From DAOUBP01 sp964513075 (GTDB taxonomy: Bacteria; Chloroflexota; Anaerolineae; CG2-30-64-16): a stretch of DNA of 64,000 bases. Both the position numbers and the translations under genes were made by a program. Below, piece after piece: positions 41,067-52,660 of this stretch. The stretch covers positions 1 to 64,000 of the forward strand of contig CAZELR010000014.1 in assembly GCA_964513075.1 (NCBI GenBank), written 5' to 3'. The notes under the pieces were generated by a model, which had not been told where the DNA came from, searched no databases, and saw only the letters and a list, made by a program, of their open reading frames with translations. The number at the start of each line of letters is the position of its first letter. Within the stretch, counting starts at the first letter, position 1.

Positions 41067-41947
41067 ATACGTCGCTCCAGAGCGGGAAACAGATCACCTG
41101 CCCGGCGCGCGCCGGGCAGCGACGCGGGCGGCGGGATCGCCTGGGTGAAGCCTTCGCTGCCCAACAACCGGCGCCTGATGAACCCCGGCCAATGCTTGTA
41201 CATCTCGGTCGGGCCGCCCTGGCTGCGGTGGCAGGCCGAGGCAGCCATCTTGACATCGATGTACCGGCTGACGTCCAGCCGAATGTGGGCCGGAGTTTCC
41301 CACTTGATGACTTGCAGCAGGTCGATGTCATGGTTGCGCCCGAACTTACGCGGATCGCGGCCAAGCAGCGGCATCAGGCGCACCAGCGCCTTCAGGAAAC
41401 CAGCGGTGAAGGCAGGATGATACAGGCGCTCGGGCCGATGGGGTGCGCCAGCCTCAGGAAAGCGATCTGGATCGGCAGCAGCATAGAACGCTTCCATCGT
41501 CGCCTGGTGGAGCTTGATGTGGTCCGGATGGCCGTAGCCGCCAAACTGATTGTCACAGATGATGACTTGGGGCTTATGCCGGCGAATCGAGGCGACGATC
41601 TGGCCAACCACTCGTTCCAGCGGCGCCTGGTACAGGCTCTCAGGATGCTGGTTCTCGGCAGAGCCGGCCATGCCGCTGTCTCGGTAGCCGTACCAATCCA
41701 CCCCGGCCAGGCCGAGGGTTTGCGCTGCGCAACACAACTCGGCTGCTCGCAACTGGCCCGTGCTGGCGTAGCCGTCCAGCATCGCGGCATCCACCGTGCC
41801 GGCGTTGCCGTCTGTGGCACACGCCAACCACACCGCGACGCCCTCCCGGGCGTATTTCGCCAGCGTGCCGCCCGGGCCGAACGACTCATCATCGGGGTGT
41901 GCGAAAACCGCCAACAGCACACGCGGATCATCGAAGGAGCTTATCAA
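41063..41947 (-). CDS. PIG-L family N-acetylglucosaminyl deacetylase
   Basis: 294 residues from TTG 41947, chosen because AGGAGG lies six bases upstream. A zinc deacetylase of the LmbE/PIG-L fold: LAVFAHPDDESFGPGGTLA (zinc His-Asp and catalytic Asp), CATDGNAGT, the second zinc motif GHPDHIKLHQAT. It removes acetyl groups from GlcNAc-type conjugates or thiol-metabolism intermediates. Length is typical. First gene of a three-gene minus-strand set. Confidence 0.9.
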   Translation of the reverse strand: MISSFDDPRVLLAVFAHPDDESFGPGGTLAKYAREGVAVWLACATDGNAGTVDAAMLDGYASTGQLRAAELCCAAQTLGLAGVDWYGYRDSGMAGSAENQHPESLYQAPLERVVGQIVASIRRHKPQVIICDNQFGGYGHPDHIKLHQATMEAFYAAADPDRFPEAGAPHRPERLYHPAFTAGFLKALVRLMPLLGRDPRKFGRNHDIDLLQVIKWETPAHIRLDVSRYIDVKMAASACHRSQGGPTEMYKHWPGFIRRRLLGSEGFTQAIPPPASLPGARRAGDLFPALERRI

Positions 41948-41979
41948 TGCGTTCCTCCTAAGGAGTTACCAACCAGGAA

Positions 41980-42007
41980 AGTATACGGCCTGCCAGACAA
42001 ATGTCAA
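41980..42007 (-). promoter_or_regulatory. promoter of the PIG-L operon
   Basis: Minus strand TTGACA (42007-42002), 16 bp, TATACT (41985-41980). Leader of about 25 nt before TTG 41947. Confidence 0.85.
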
Positions 42008-42020
42008 AACACGGTCGGCT

Positions 42021-42049
42021 TTGGCGGCCACGCCGGGTTCGGCTATAAT
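42021..42049 (+). promoter_or_regulatory. promoter of the glycosylation operon
   Basis: TTGGCG (42021-42026), 17 bp, TATAAT (42044-42049). Divergent from the PIG-L promoter 14 bp away, so a shared regulator could act on both. Confidence 0.8.
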
Positions 42050-42092
42050 TAGGCGCGAACGTGGCTAGATGCTGTATCGCAGGAGGCATGGT

Positions 42093-42845
42093 TTGAAGCT
42101 CTCAGTCTTGATACCCTGTTACAACGAGATCGAAACGATCCGCGAGATTGTCGAACGCGTCCGCGCGGTCGATATCCGGCTGCGAGTGCGCGATGGAAAA
42201 TTTGGGACACAGATCGAGCCGGGCGGCGCTATCGAACTGATGGTGGAAAAAGAGATCGTGATTGTGGACGATGGTTCCAAGGATGGCACGCGCGAGATTC
42301 TGCCCGAGCTCGCACAACTGCCGGACGTAGCGGTGTATTACCACGAGCAGAACAAGGGCAAGGGTGCAGCGGTACGGACCGCCATCGAAAAAGCCACCGG
42401 TGACATCATGCTGGTGCAGGATGCGGACCTGGAGTACGATCCCCGCGACTACTTGGTGCTACTGCAGCCGATCATCGAAGGCCGCTCGCAAGTGGTCTAC
42501 GGCAGTCGATTCCTGGGCGGCCCACGCAGAGCGATGTTTTTCACCCACATGCTGGGCAACAAGGGGCTCACCCTGCTGACGAATCTCCTGTTCGATACGA
42601 TCCTGAGCGACATGGAGACGTGCTACAAGGTTTTTACGCGCGCCGTTGCTCAGCAGCTGCATCTTAAATCGCCCGGCTGGGGCTTCGACCCGGAGATCAC
42701 GGCCAAGATCCTGAAACGCGGCTATCGCATCTACGAGGTCCCCATCTCTTACGCGGGCCGCGAGTACAACGAGGGGAAGAAAATCAGTTGGCGCGACGGC
42801 ATCACGGTCGCCTGGACGCTGCTCAAGTACCGTTTCTCGGAGTAA
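42093..42845 (+). CDS. GT2 glycosyltransferase, dolichol/polyprenyl-phosphate mannosyltransferase-like
   Basis: 250 residues from TTG 42093, preceded by AGGAGG; ATG 42069 has no ribosome site. GT-A fold: LSVLIPCYNEIETIREIVER, EIVIVDDGSKDGTREI, NKGKGAAVRTAIEKATGDI, QDADLEYDP (metal D-x-D) and LGNKGLTLLTNLL. No C-terminal membrane helices. It makes polyprenyl-phosphate-sugar donors that the following GT39-type enzyme could use on the outer side of the membrane. Confidence 0.9.
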   Translation: MKLSVLIPCYNEIETIREIVERVRAVDIRLRVRDGKFGTQIEPGGAIELMVEKEIVIVDDGSKDGTREILPELAQLPDVAVYYHEQNKGKGAAVRTAIEKATGDIMLVQDADLEYDPRDYLVLLQPIIEGRSQVVYGSRFLGGPRRAMFFTHMLGNKGLTLLTNLLFDTILSDMETCYKVFTRAVAQQLHLKSPGWGFDPEITAKILKRGYRIYEVPISYAGREYNEGKKISWRDGITVAWTLLKYRFSE

Positions 42846-42849
42846 ACCG

Positions 42850-44588
42850 ATGACCACGGCTGCCGCCCAGGGCTGCCCAACGAAGTGCAACGGAAAATGG
42901 GTTAGCCGGATTCAAGGCTTCGGCCGCTCCAGTGGTCAACGCGAGAAACCGGCTGAAGCCTCGAATCCAGAACAGCAGGCGGCGATCTTCAAGGCAGTTG
43001 CGACATGGCCCACCTGGCTTGCGCTAACGGGGATCATCGTGGCCGCTGCGCTGCTGCGTGTGCTGCCGTGGTTGACAAACTACCCACTGCACCGTGACGA
43101 GGCGTTGTACGGGTCCTGGGCCCGCCTGATTGCCAGCGGCCGCGACTCCCTGCTGTTGACTCCCTGGATCGACAAACCTCCCCTCAGCATCTACGCGGGC
43201 GCGGCCAGCATCGCCGCGTTCGGCCCGTCCGAGCTGGCGCTGCGCCTGCCCGGGATGCTGGCCAGCATCCTGACAGTGCCTGCAACCTACGGCCTGGCCC
43301 GCTGCGTCTATGGCGGCGCGACAGGTGAACGTACAGCACGCCTGGCCGCAGGGCTGCTGGCCCTGTCGCCGTTTGCCATCCTGTTCGCGCCGACCGCGTT
43401 CACCGATCCGTGGCTGACGCTGTGGCTGGTGGTCGCGGCATGGGCGGCACTGGCGCGTCGCGGACTGGCGGCAGGGCTGGCCCTGGGCCTGGCCGTGGCC
43501 AGCAAGCAGCAAGGGTTGCTGGCTATACCGCTGATCGTGAGCCTGCTGCTTTTACCTGCCGATGGGGCATTGCCAGTTTTGGGTGGATCTGGGACGCATA
43601 GAGGGCGCCGGTCCGAGCTGCGCAGCAGGCTGGCCGCCCTCGTGGGTTTTGCCCTCGTCTTCGGGCCGCTCACCTATTGGGACAGTCTGCGCTGGCACAA
43701 CCGGCCCAGCTTCTGGGATCACAGTCTGGCCACCTATGGCTGGCTGGGGGTGGCCGCACCAGCCGTGTGGCCCGGCCGGGCAGCCGAATGGGCCACCCAA
43801 CTTGGCTACCTGTTCGGTCTTCCGGTGTTGAGCTGGCTGATGCTGGGACTGGCAGCTGCGGCCGTGATTGCTGCCGTGATTAAAGCCGCACGCAGGCAGC
43901 CTGAACGTGAACGCCGGCTCGACCTGATCTTCGGGGCCTATGCGGCCGGTTACCTGGCACTGCACGTCGTCGTCACGTTTCAGCCCTGGGATCGCTATTT
44001 GCTGCCGCTGCTGCCGCTGATCTGCCTGCTGGCGGCGCGCGGGCTGGCCTGGTGCAGAGACTCTTGGCTGGTTTATTTCCGCAACGGACTTCGCGCCGTC
44101 AATCCGCTCAGAGCGACAGCCAACACTATTCTTCAAGCGACCGTCACCCTATTGCTGGCCGGCGCACTCAGTTACGGTGCGTGGCTAGGCGCGGCTGGAC
44201 GCATCCCCGTGGGCAGCGATCACGGCGCGTATGCTGGCATCCGACAAGTCGCCGACGCCCTGCGCAGCCAACCAAACGAGGCGATCTTCTACCACCATTC
44301 GCTGGGTTGGTACTTCGATTTCTACCTGTTCGACACGCCCCAAGAACGCCGCTGGTACGACGCAGGACCAAAGCTGGCCGACGATGCGGCGCGGACCATG
44401 AAGCAGGAGCCCGGACGGCCGCAGTGGCTGATCGTGACCGACTCGGAGGTGGACGCAACCGAAGCATTGAGCCCGCTGCTGGCGGCGCGCGGGCTTGCGC
44501 TGACTGCACCGACGGCGGTGAAACGACCAGACGGCAGCCGGTCGTTTGCGATCTATGGGATCGTGCCGGCGGCAGGGAAAGGCTTGCC

Positions 44589-44592
<4 letters not shown>
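42850..44592 (+). CDS. GT39/ArnT-like membrane glycosyltransferase
   Basis: 580 residues with about 10-12 membrane helices. The catalytic-loop motif LTNYPLHRDEALYGSW (Asp-Glu) and KPPLSIYAGAASIAAFGPSE mark the PMT/ArnT class, which transfers sugars from polyprenyl phosphates. ATG 42850 follows GGAG. Residues 20-40 are encoded by a family B palindrome, and residues about 417-424 (AVNPLRATA) by a family A fragment. Stop overlaps the next gene (ATGA). Confidence 0.88.
42908..42968. repeat. family B palindrome inside the GT39 gene
   Basis: Arms GGATTCAAGGCTTCGGCCGCT (42908-42928) and ACCGGCTGAAGCCTCGAATCC (42948-42968), 61 bp in total. In the gene's frame the right arm encodes PAEASNP. Confidence 0.82.
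44098..44121. repeat. family A end fragment inside the GT39 gene
   Basis: GTCAATCCGCTCAGAGCGACAGCC matches the right end of the element at 32675-32699 at about 20 of 23 positions. It encodes VNPLRATA in frame. Confidence 0.55.
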
Positions 44593-47600
<3,008 letters not shown>

Positions 47601-47602
47601 TC

Positions 47603-47708
47603 AAGCCATCGTGCGTGATTAAGCCATCGTGCGTGATTGAGCCATCGTGCGCGATGGAGCCATCGTGCGCGATGGAGCCATCGTGCGCGATGGAGCCATT
47701 TTGTGCGA
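47603..47708. repeat. tandem 18-bp repeats upstream of the AmaP-like gene
   Basis: About six units of AGCCATCGTGCGCGATGG or close variants (GTGCGTGATTA). CCATCGTGCGCGATGG is itself palindromic. The frame running through them (MRDGAIVRDGAIVRDG) has no better start than ATG 47740, so I treat it as leader. Confidence 0.8.
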
Positions 47709-47739
47709 TGTCGTCAACATTAGAGGCTCGGGAGTGGCT

Positions 47740-48297
47740 ATGAACATCTTCAACCGAATCGTTGCAGTCGTGCTGCTGGGCGCTCTGCTGGCGCTGGTGA
47801 TCCTGCTGGCGGTCTTTCCACTGGAATCGTTACGCATTGTGCAAAACAGCCTCAGCACGGCCAGCGGCTTCCTGGAACGCGCCCAGACAAACACCCTGTG
47901 GCTCTTCTCGCTGGTGCGCGGCCTGACGGTGCTGCTGGCAGTGGTGCTGTTGGCGCTGCTGCTCTGGGGCGAGTTAAAGCCGCGGCGGCCCAAGGCGGTG
48001 CGCATCCACACGGAAAGCGGCAGCCAGGCCACCGTGACGACCGAGTCGGTGGCGCGACGCCTGGCATGGCACATTGACCAGCTTGCCGACGTGATCTCGG
48101 TGACGCCCCAGGTCACTGCGGCGGGCCGCGCGGTGAACGTGGTGCTGAACCTGGAAACGAGGCCGGAGGTCGACGTGCCCATGAAGACCGATGAGGTGGT
48201 TGCGGTAGCCCGCGAGATAATTTCCGACCGCATGGGCTTACAGGTTGGCAAGATCGACGTGCGTATCAAACACGCAGCCTACCAGGAAGGGGCCTGA
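47740..48297 (+). CDS. alkaline-shock AmaP/Asp23-like membrane-anchored protein
   Basis: 185 residues from ATG 47740 with GGGAG. Two N-terminal membrane helices (VAVVLLGALLALVILLAVFP; LVRGLTVLLAVVLLALLLW) are followed by a cytoplasmic Asp23-like domain (TVTTESVARRLAWHIDQLAD, VNVVLNLETRPEVDVPMKTD). This matches AmaP, the membrane anchor of Asp23-type envelope-stress proteins. Its stop overlaps the scpB start by one base. Confidence 0.8.
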   Translation: MNIFNRIVAVVLLGALLALVILLAVFPLESLRIVQNSLSTASGFLERAQTNTLWLFSLVRGLTVLLAVVLLALLLWGELKPRRPKAVRIHTESGSQATVTTESVARRLAWHIDQLADVISVTPQVTAAGRAVNVVLNLETRPEVDVPMKTDEVVAVAREIISDRMGLQVGKIDVRIKHAAYQEGA

Positions 48298-48968
48298 TGG
48301 CGCGCCTAGCGGCGCGCCTGACGGCGCCCCTGACGGCGCCCCTGACGGGGGGGGCAGAACATCTTGTCGATGCACCCGCGCCACAGGAGGCGGCAGAGCC
48401 ATCCGGCCTGCCCACAGCAGAACAGCCGGCAGCCGCGACCGCGCCCGCCGTGGATGTGGCTGATCTGCCCGCAATCCTGGAGAGCTTGCTTTTTACCGCC
48501 TCGACACCTACCCCTGTGGCGCGGCTGAGCCAGGTCCTGGGGTTCAACGTCGAGACCATTGAGACCGCGTTGGATGCCATGGCACGCAGTTTTGTGGATG
48601 AGCGCCGAGGGCTGCGGCTGCTGCGCAAGGGCGATCGCGTGCATCTGACCAGCGCGCCTGAGGCTGCGCCGCACATTGAGCGTTTTCTGGGGTTGGATTT
48701 GAGCAGCAAGCTGTCGGCCGCCGCGCTGGAGACGTTGGCAGTCATTGCCTATCGCCAGCCGTTGACGCGCGTTGAGGTCGAAGCGATCCGTGGCGTAAGC
48801 TGCGAGGGAGTCCTGCGCACCCTGATCGCACGCGAGCTCGTCGAGCCCGTCGGGCGGCTGGAACAGGCGGGGCGGCCCTTCCTTTATGGCACCACCATAC
48901 AGTTTTTGCAGTATTTCGGGCTGGACAGCCTGGCAAGCCTGCCCGCGCTCCCTGAGCCTACGGCGTGA
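48297..48968 (+). CDS. scpB: segregation and condensation protein B
   Basis: 223 residues. The kleisin-complex partner of SMC/ScpA has two winged-helix domains: LPAILESLLFTASTPTPVAR, RGLRLLRKGDRVHLTSAPEA, ALETLAVIAYRQPLTRVEVE (diagnostic) and GVSCEGVLRTLIARELVEPVG. The first 50 residues are low complexity, partly from a short DNA tandem (CTGACGGCGCCC near 48318-48347), and may be variable or not translated. scpA is not in the window. Confidence 0.92.
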   Translation: MARLAARLTAPLTAPLTGGAEHLVDAPAPQEAAEPSGLPTAEQPAAATAPAVDVADLPAILESLLFTASTPTPVARLSQVLGFNVETIETALDAMARSFVDERRGLRLLRKGDRVHLTSAPEAAPHIERFLGLDLSSKLSAAALETLAVIAYRQPLTRVEVEAIRGVSCEGVLRTLIARELVEPVGRLEQAGRPFLYGTTIQFLQYFGLDSLASLPALPEPTA

Positions 48969-49005
48969 AGACACAGCCGAAACTTCACCGAAAGGTCGCG
49001 CCATC

Positions 49006-50169
49006 ATGAATGTGATCCTGTTGTCGCCTCACTTTCCGACCAATTTCTACAACTTCGCGGTCGCGCTGCGCCGGGCCGGGGCCAACGTCCTCGGTATCGC
49101 AGACGCGGCGTACGGCGACTTGCGACCGGAGCTGCGCGAGGCATTGACCGAGTACTATCGACTGGCCAACACTGAGGATTACGACCAGCTCCTGCGCGCC
49201 GTCGCCTATCTGACCTTCAAACATGGCAAGATCGACCGTTTCGAATCGCACAACGAGTATTGGCTGGCGGCCGAGGCGCGCATCCGCACCGATTTCAACA
49301 TCCCAGGCATCCGAACCGACGAGATCGACTTCATGAAGTACAAATCGCTCATGAAGGCCAGGTACATCAAGGCCGGCATTCCGGTGGCGCGCGGTCGTGT
49401 GGTGCGAAATCGGGATGAAGCCCGGGCGCTGATCACAGAGACCGGCTACCCGGTGGTCGCCAAGCCGGACAACGGCGTGGGCGCAGCTCACACGTACCGC
49501 ATCAACAACGACGGCGAGCTGAGCCAATTTTTCGCCACCAAACTGCCCGTCGACTACATCATGGAGGAGTTCATCCGGGGGGTTATCTACTCGTTCGACG
49601 GCCTGGCCGGGCACGACGGTGCGCCGGTCTTCTACACCTCCCACGTCTTTGCCCAGGGCATTATGGAGACCGTGAACGAGGATCAGGACCTGTACTACTA
49701 TTCGCTGCGCGAGATCCCGGCCGACCTGGAAGACGCGGGGCTTCGCACCGTAGCTGCTTTCAACATACGCGACCGGTTCTTTCACCTCGAATTCTTCCGC
49801 ACGCCGGATGGTCGCATCGTCGCGCTGGAGGTCAACATCCGGCCGCCGGGCGGCTGGTCGATGGATATGTTCAACTATGCGAATGATGCTGACCTCTATC
49901 AAGAATGGGCAAACCTGGTTACCGGCCGTCCGGTGCGCACCGACTATGCGCGGCCCTATTTCTGCGCCTACGCCGGCCGAAAACAGCACAAAGCCTATCG
50001 TCACTCGCACGAAGACATCCTGCGCACCCTGGGCGGCACGGTGATGCACCACGACGCCATGAGCCCCATCTTCTGGCCGGTGATGGGCAACTATGCTTAC
50101 CTGGTGCGCTCGCCGGACGAGGAACAGATCAAGGCGACGATTCGGTATATCCTGGAAACTGAAAGCTAG
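49006..50169 (+). CDS. ATP-grasp carboxylate-amine ligase
   Basis: 387 residues from ATG 49006. A PurK/carbamoyl-phosphate-synthase-like fold: VILLSPHFPTNFYNFAVALR opening, GIPVARGRVVRNRDEARALI and YPVVAKPDNGVGAAHTYRI (ATP loop), YIMEEFIRGVIYSFDGL, then VALEVNIRPPGGW (metal Glu and Asn). It joins a carboxylate to an amine or thiol through acyl phosphate. The product is unknown. panB follows after 77 bp of repeats. Confidence 0.88.
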   Translation: MNVILLSPHFPTNFYNFAVALRRAGANVLGIADAAYGDLRPELREALTEYYRLANTEDYDQLLRAVAYLTFKHGKIDRFESHNEYWLAAEARIRTDFNIPGIRTDEIDFMKYKSLMKARYIKAGIPVARGRVVRNRDEARALITETGYPVVAKPDNGVGAAHTYRINNDGELSQFFATKLPVDYIMEEFIRGVIYSFDGLAGHDGAPVFYTSHVFAQGIMETVNEDQDLYYYSLREIPADLEDAGLRTVAAFNIRDRFFHLEFFRTPDGRIVALEVNIRPPGGWSMDMFNYANDADLYQEWANLVTGRPVRTDYARPYFCAYAGRKQHKAYRHSHEDILRTLGGTVMHHDAMSPIFWPVMGNYAYLVRSPDEEQIKATIRYILETES

Positions 50170-50185
50170 AAGCTGGAAACCAGCT

Positions 50186-50226
50186 ATCCAGCATCCAGTA
50201 TCCAGTATCCAGTATCCAGAATCCAA
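50186..50226. repeat. short ATCCAGTATCCAGT tandem repeat
   Basis: Four units of about 10 bp (AGCATCCAGTATCCAGTATC) between the ATP-grasp and panB genes. The AAAGGAG site of panB follows. Confidence 0.7.
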
Positions 50227-50246
50227 ACAGACAAAGGAGTCTACAC

Positions 50247-51107
50247 ATGAGCGATCGCAAGAAAGTCACCCTCACCATGCTCTTCGACAAGATGACGAAG
50301 GGCATCCCCCTCACCATGATCACCTGTTACGACTATCCGATGGCTCACCTAGTCGAGCAGGCCGGCATCGATATCGTCCTCGTCGGCGACAGCCTCGGCA
50401 TGACCATGCTCGGCTTCGATTCGACCCTGCCCGTTACCATGGACGACATGATCCGCCACGCGGCTGCGGTGCGCCGCGGCACGCCCAATGGCTGGCTGAT
50501 CGGCGACATGCCGTATATGAGCTATCAGGCGGCGGACGAGTCGGCCGTGCTGAACGCGGGCCGCTTCATGGCTCAGGCAGCGTGCGATGGCATCAAGCTG
50601 GAAGGCGGGCAAGAGGTCTGTTCGCGCGTCAAGGCAATCGTCGCCGCGGGCATCCCGGTGATGGGCCACCTGGGCCTGACCCCACAAAGCGTGTCGAGCC
50701 TGGGCGGCTTCCGACTGCAGGGCAAAAGCGCCAAACAAGCCAAAAAGATCGTGGACGATGCGAAGGCGCTGGAAGAGGCCGGCGTCATGGCCATCCTGCT
50801 GGAACTGGTGCCCGACCAGGTGTGCGGCCTGATCACCGAGCGGGCCAAGGTGCCGATCATCAGCCTGGGCAGCGGGCCCAACGCGCATGGCCAGCTCCTG
50901 ATCTTCCACGATATGTTCGGTCTTTACCCGCGCTTCACGCCCAAGATGGCCAAGCAGTACGCCGATGCCGGCAAAGCCATCGGTGACGGGCTGAAGCAAT
51001 ACGTGGCCGAGGTGACCGGCAAGGTCTTCCCCGAGCCCGAACGCTACTTCGGCATCAAGGAAGAGGAGTACACGGAACTGAAGCGGCTAGTGGACATGGA
51101 AGGGTAG
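50247..51107 (+). CDS. panB: 3-methyl-2-oxobutanoate hydroxymethyltransferase
   Basis: 286 residues. It transfers a hydroxymethyl group from methylene-tetrahydrofolate to alpha-ketoisovalerate, the first step of pantothenate synthesis. Family motifs: MITCYDYPMAHLVEQAGIDI, VLVGDSLGMTMLGFDSTLPV (Mg Asp), GDMPYMSYQ, IKLEGGQEV, PVMGHLGLTPQS and LELVPDQVCGLIT (Glu). FHDMFGLYPRFTPKMAKQYA is typical near the C-terminus. AAAGGAG upstream. panC and panD are not here. Confidence 0.96.
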   Translation: MSDRKKVTLTMLFDKMTKGIPLTMITCYDYPMAHLVEQAGIDIVLVGDSLGMTMLGFDSTLPVTMDDMIRHAAAVRRGTPNGWLIGDMPYMSYQAADESAVLNAGRFMAQAACDGIKLEGGQEVCSRVKAIVAAGIPVMGHLGLTPQSVSSLGGFRLQGKSAKQAKKIVDDAKALEEAGVMAILLELVPDQVCGLITERAKVPIISLGSGPNAHGQLLIFHDMFGLYPRFTPKMAKQYADAGKAIGDGLKQYVAEVTGKVFPEPERYFGIKEEEYTELKRLVDMEG

Positions 51108-51132
51108 GTTGCCCCTGGCAAGGAGGAGAAAG

Positions 51133-52413
51133 ATGACTCAAGGCAAAAAACTCAGAGAACGGCTGCGCATCCCTCACGAGCGGCTGGACGCTATCAACGC
51201 CCTGCTGCTTGATCCCGACACGCGCGTGGTGAACGACCTGCTTGACGTCGTTGCCAAGTACGGCACGCCGGAACAGATCAACGCCAAGGCCGCCAAGGCG
51301 CGCGATCTGGACAGCCTGATGACGCGGCTGGCCGAGCATAACTGCGCTTACCTGGACGATCTGATCTGGCTGCAGCAGTGCCGCGACGATGGCGCCTTCA
51401 TCAGCGAGACCGAATATCGCCGCATGGTGCTGGGCAAAAAAGCCGATGCGATGGCTTTCAAGGACGATTTTGCGGTCACGCTGGAAGTCAGCGCGCTACA
51501 GTACTTCCCCTGGCTCATTGCAGAGGCCAAGCAGGCCATCGCCAACAAGGAGCTGATGCCCGGCCGCTTCATCCGCGTGCGCAAGATGCGCGAGTCGGAG
51601 GCCGACTGCGGCGACATGCTGGCGCTGGCAGCCGCGATGCAGATCATCGGCGCGTCCTATGTCGAAACGCTGGACACCAAGGGCACGGATGGCTCCAACA
51701 TTCACCTGGGCGGCCCCGACACCATCACCGGCTACTTCGGCGGCATCGGCCAACCCAACGATCATGTACTGAAGTGGGTGGATGAATTCCTCTACTACTA
51801 CACCACCTACGGCACACAGCAGGTGCTGAACATCAACCCGGGCACCGTGCTGGCCGGCTACCTGCTCTATAAGCTCGGCATCAATAACGAGTTCAAGATC
51901 AGCGTCTTCATGGGCAACGACAACCCCTACGCGGCGTTGTGGACGCTGCTGGGCGCCAAGCTCTTCTCGCGAGAAGATGGCACCAGCCCGCTGATCGGCT
52001 TCAACTGGGGCAACTCGGTCAATAACACCAGCATCGAGGTCACGGCGCAGTTTCGCAAGGCGCTGGGCTTCGAGGACGTGGTGCGCTTCGAACATCATAT
52101 CACCGAAGCGTACAAACATATCGTCATCCAGCCGTACAACCGGCGGGATGAGCTGGTGGCGCTGGCCGATCATGTCGCCAACATCTCGGCCAAGCACGAA
52201 GGCGGCGATCCCGATGTGGAAGTCACGCGGGAACACCCTTCCGATATCCTCGACTACTTCCGCGCCCAGACGGAGATCGACGCTGCGGGCCAGATGTCGC
52301 TGTTGCTGCGCAACTACCTGGACAAACACGAGTCGACCAACCGCACGGCGCGCGCGTTGACGGAGCATGGGTTGAGCTTTGTCGCGGCTCAGGCGCTGCA
52401 CCACCGGAAGTAA
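51133..52413 (+). CDS. unrecognised conserved-looking 426-residue protein
   Basis: 426 residues from ATG 51133, ribosome site AGGAGGAG, 25 bp after panB, so probably in its operon. No signal peptide or membrane helix. The sequence looks enzymatic, with glycine- and acid-rich stretches: LDTKGTDGSNIHLGGPDTIT, VFMGNDNPYAALWTLLGAKL, IGFNWGNSVNNTSIEVTAQF and RFEHHITEAYKHIVIQPYNR. The DTKGTDGSN and EHHITEAYKH stretches could hold catalytic residues. I do not recognise the family and assign no function. Confidence 0.8.
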   Translation: MTQGKKLRERLRIPHERLDAINALLLDPDTRVVNDLLDVVAKYGTPEQINAKAAKARDLDSLMTRLAEHNCAYLDDLIWLQQCRDDGAFISETEYRRMVLGKKADAMAFKDDFAVTLEVSALQYFPWLIAEAKQAIANKELMPGRFIRVRKMRESEADCGDMLALAAAMQIIGASYVETLDTKGTDGSNIHLGGPDTITGYFGGIGQPNDHVLKWVDEFLYYYTTYGTQQVLNINPGTVLAGYLLYKLGINNEFKISVFMGNDNPYAALWTLLGAKLFSREDGTSPLIGFNWGNSVNNTSIEVTAQFRKALGFEDVVRFEHHITEAYKHIVIQPYNRRDELVALADHVANISAKHEGGDPDVEVTREHPSDILDYFRAQTEIDAAGQMSLLLRNYLDKHESTNRTARALTEHGLSFVAAQALHHRK

Positions 52414-52421
52414 ACGCGGTC

Positions 52422-52512
52422 TGACGCCCCCCTCTCGCCGGGCGCATCGGAAGGATCGGTCGCCGAACGACCGACACCCTTCTTGCCTTATCCCACAGAG
52501 TGGGGGGCGTCA
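52422..52512. other. structured 91-bp element, possible RNA or small mobile unit
   Basis: Perfect 11-bp outer arms TGACGCCCCCC (52422-52432) and GGGGGGCGTCA (52502-52512). Inside is a second hairpin, TCGGTCG-CCGAA-CGACCGA (52456-52474), extended by GAAGG/CCTTC. No T-run follows on either strand, so it is not a simple terminator. No known riboswitch consensus is recognised. Confidence 0.6.
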
Positions 52513-52518
52513 ACCGTG

Positions 52519-52660
52519 ATGAAGCACTGTGAGCGAATCATCGCTGCGCTGCGCGGCTACGAGCAGATGCTGACTGACTTCGTTACCGACCCCGGCCTGG
52601 TTGATCAACGCGATTGTGGAAACCCCGTACGCAGCCCTTCAAGCGTAGATGCTCGACCGG
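52519..52660 (+). pseudogene. possible gene remnant
   Basis: A short frame reads MKHCERIIAALRGYEQMLTD then FVTDPGLVDQ before becoming implausible and running into the convergent binding-protein gene. The opening resembles a helix-rich segment of uroporphyrinogen-decarboxylase-like proteins, but this is only a visual impression. Otherwise the stretch shows nothing. Confidence 0.25.

Noticed and set aside
47603..47739. Coding start at 47647 reading MRDGAIVRDGAIVRDG
   Set aside because: It is the translation of an 18-bp tandem repeat; ATG 47740 has GGGAG and begins the membrane helix as in AmaP.
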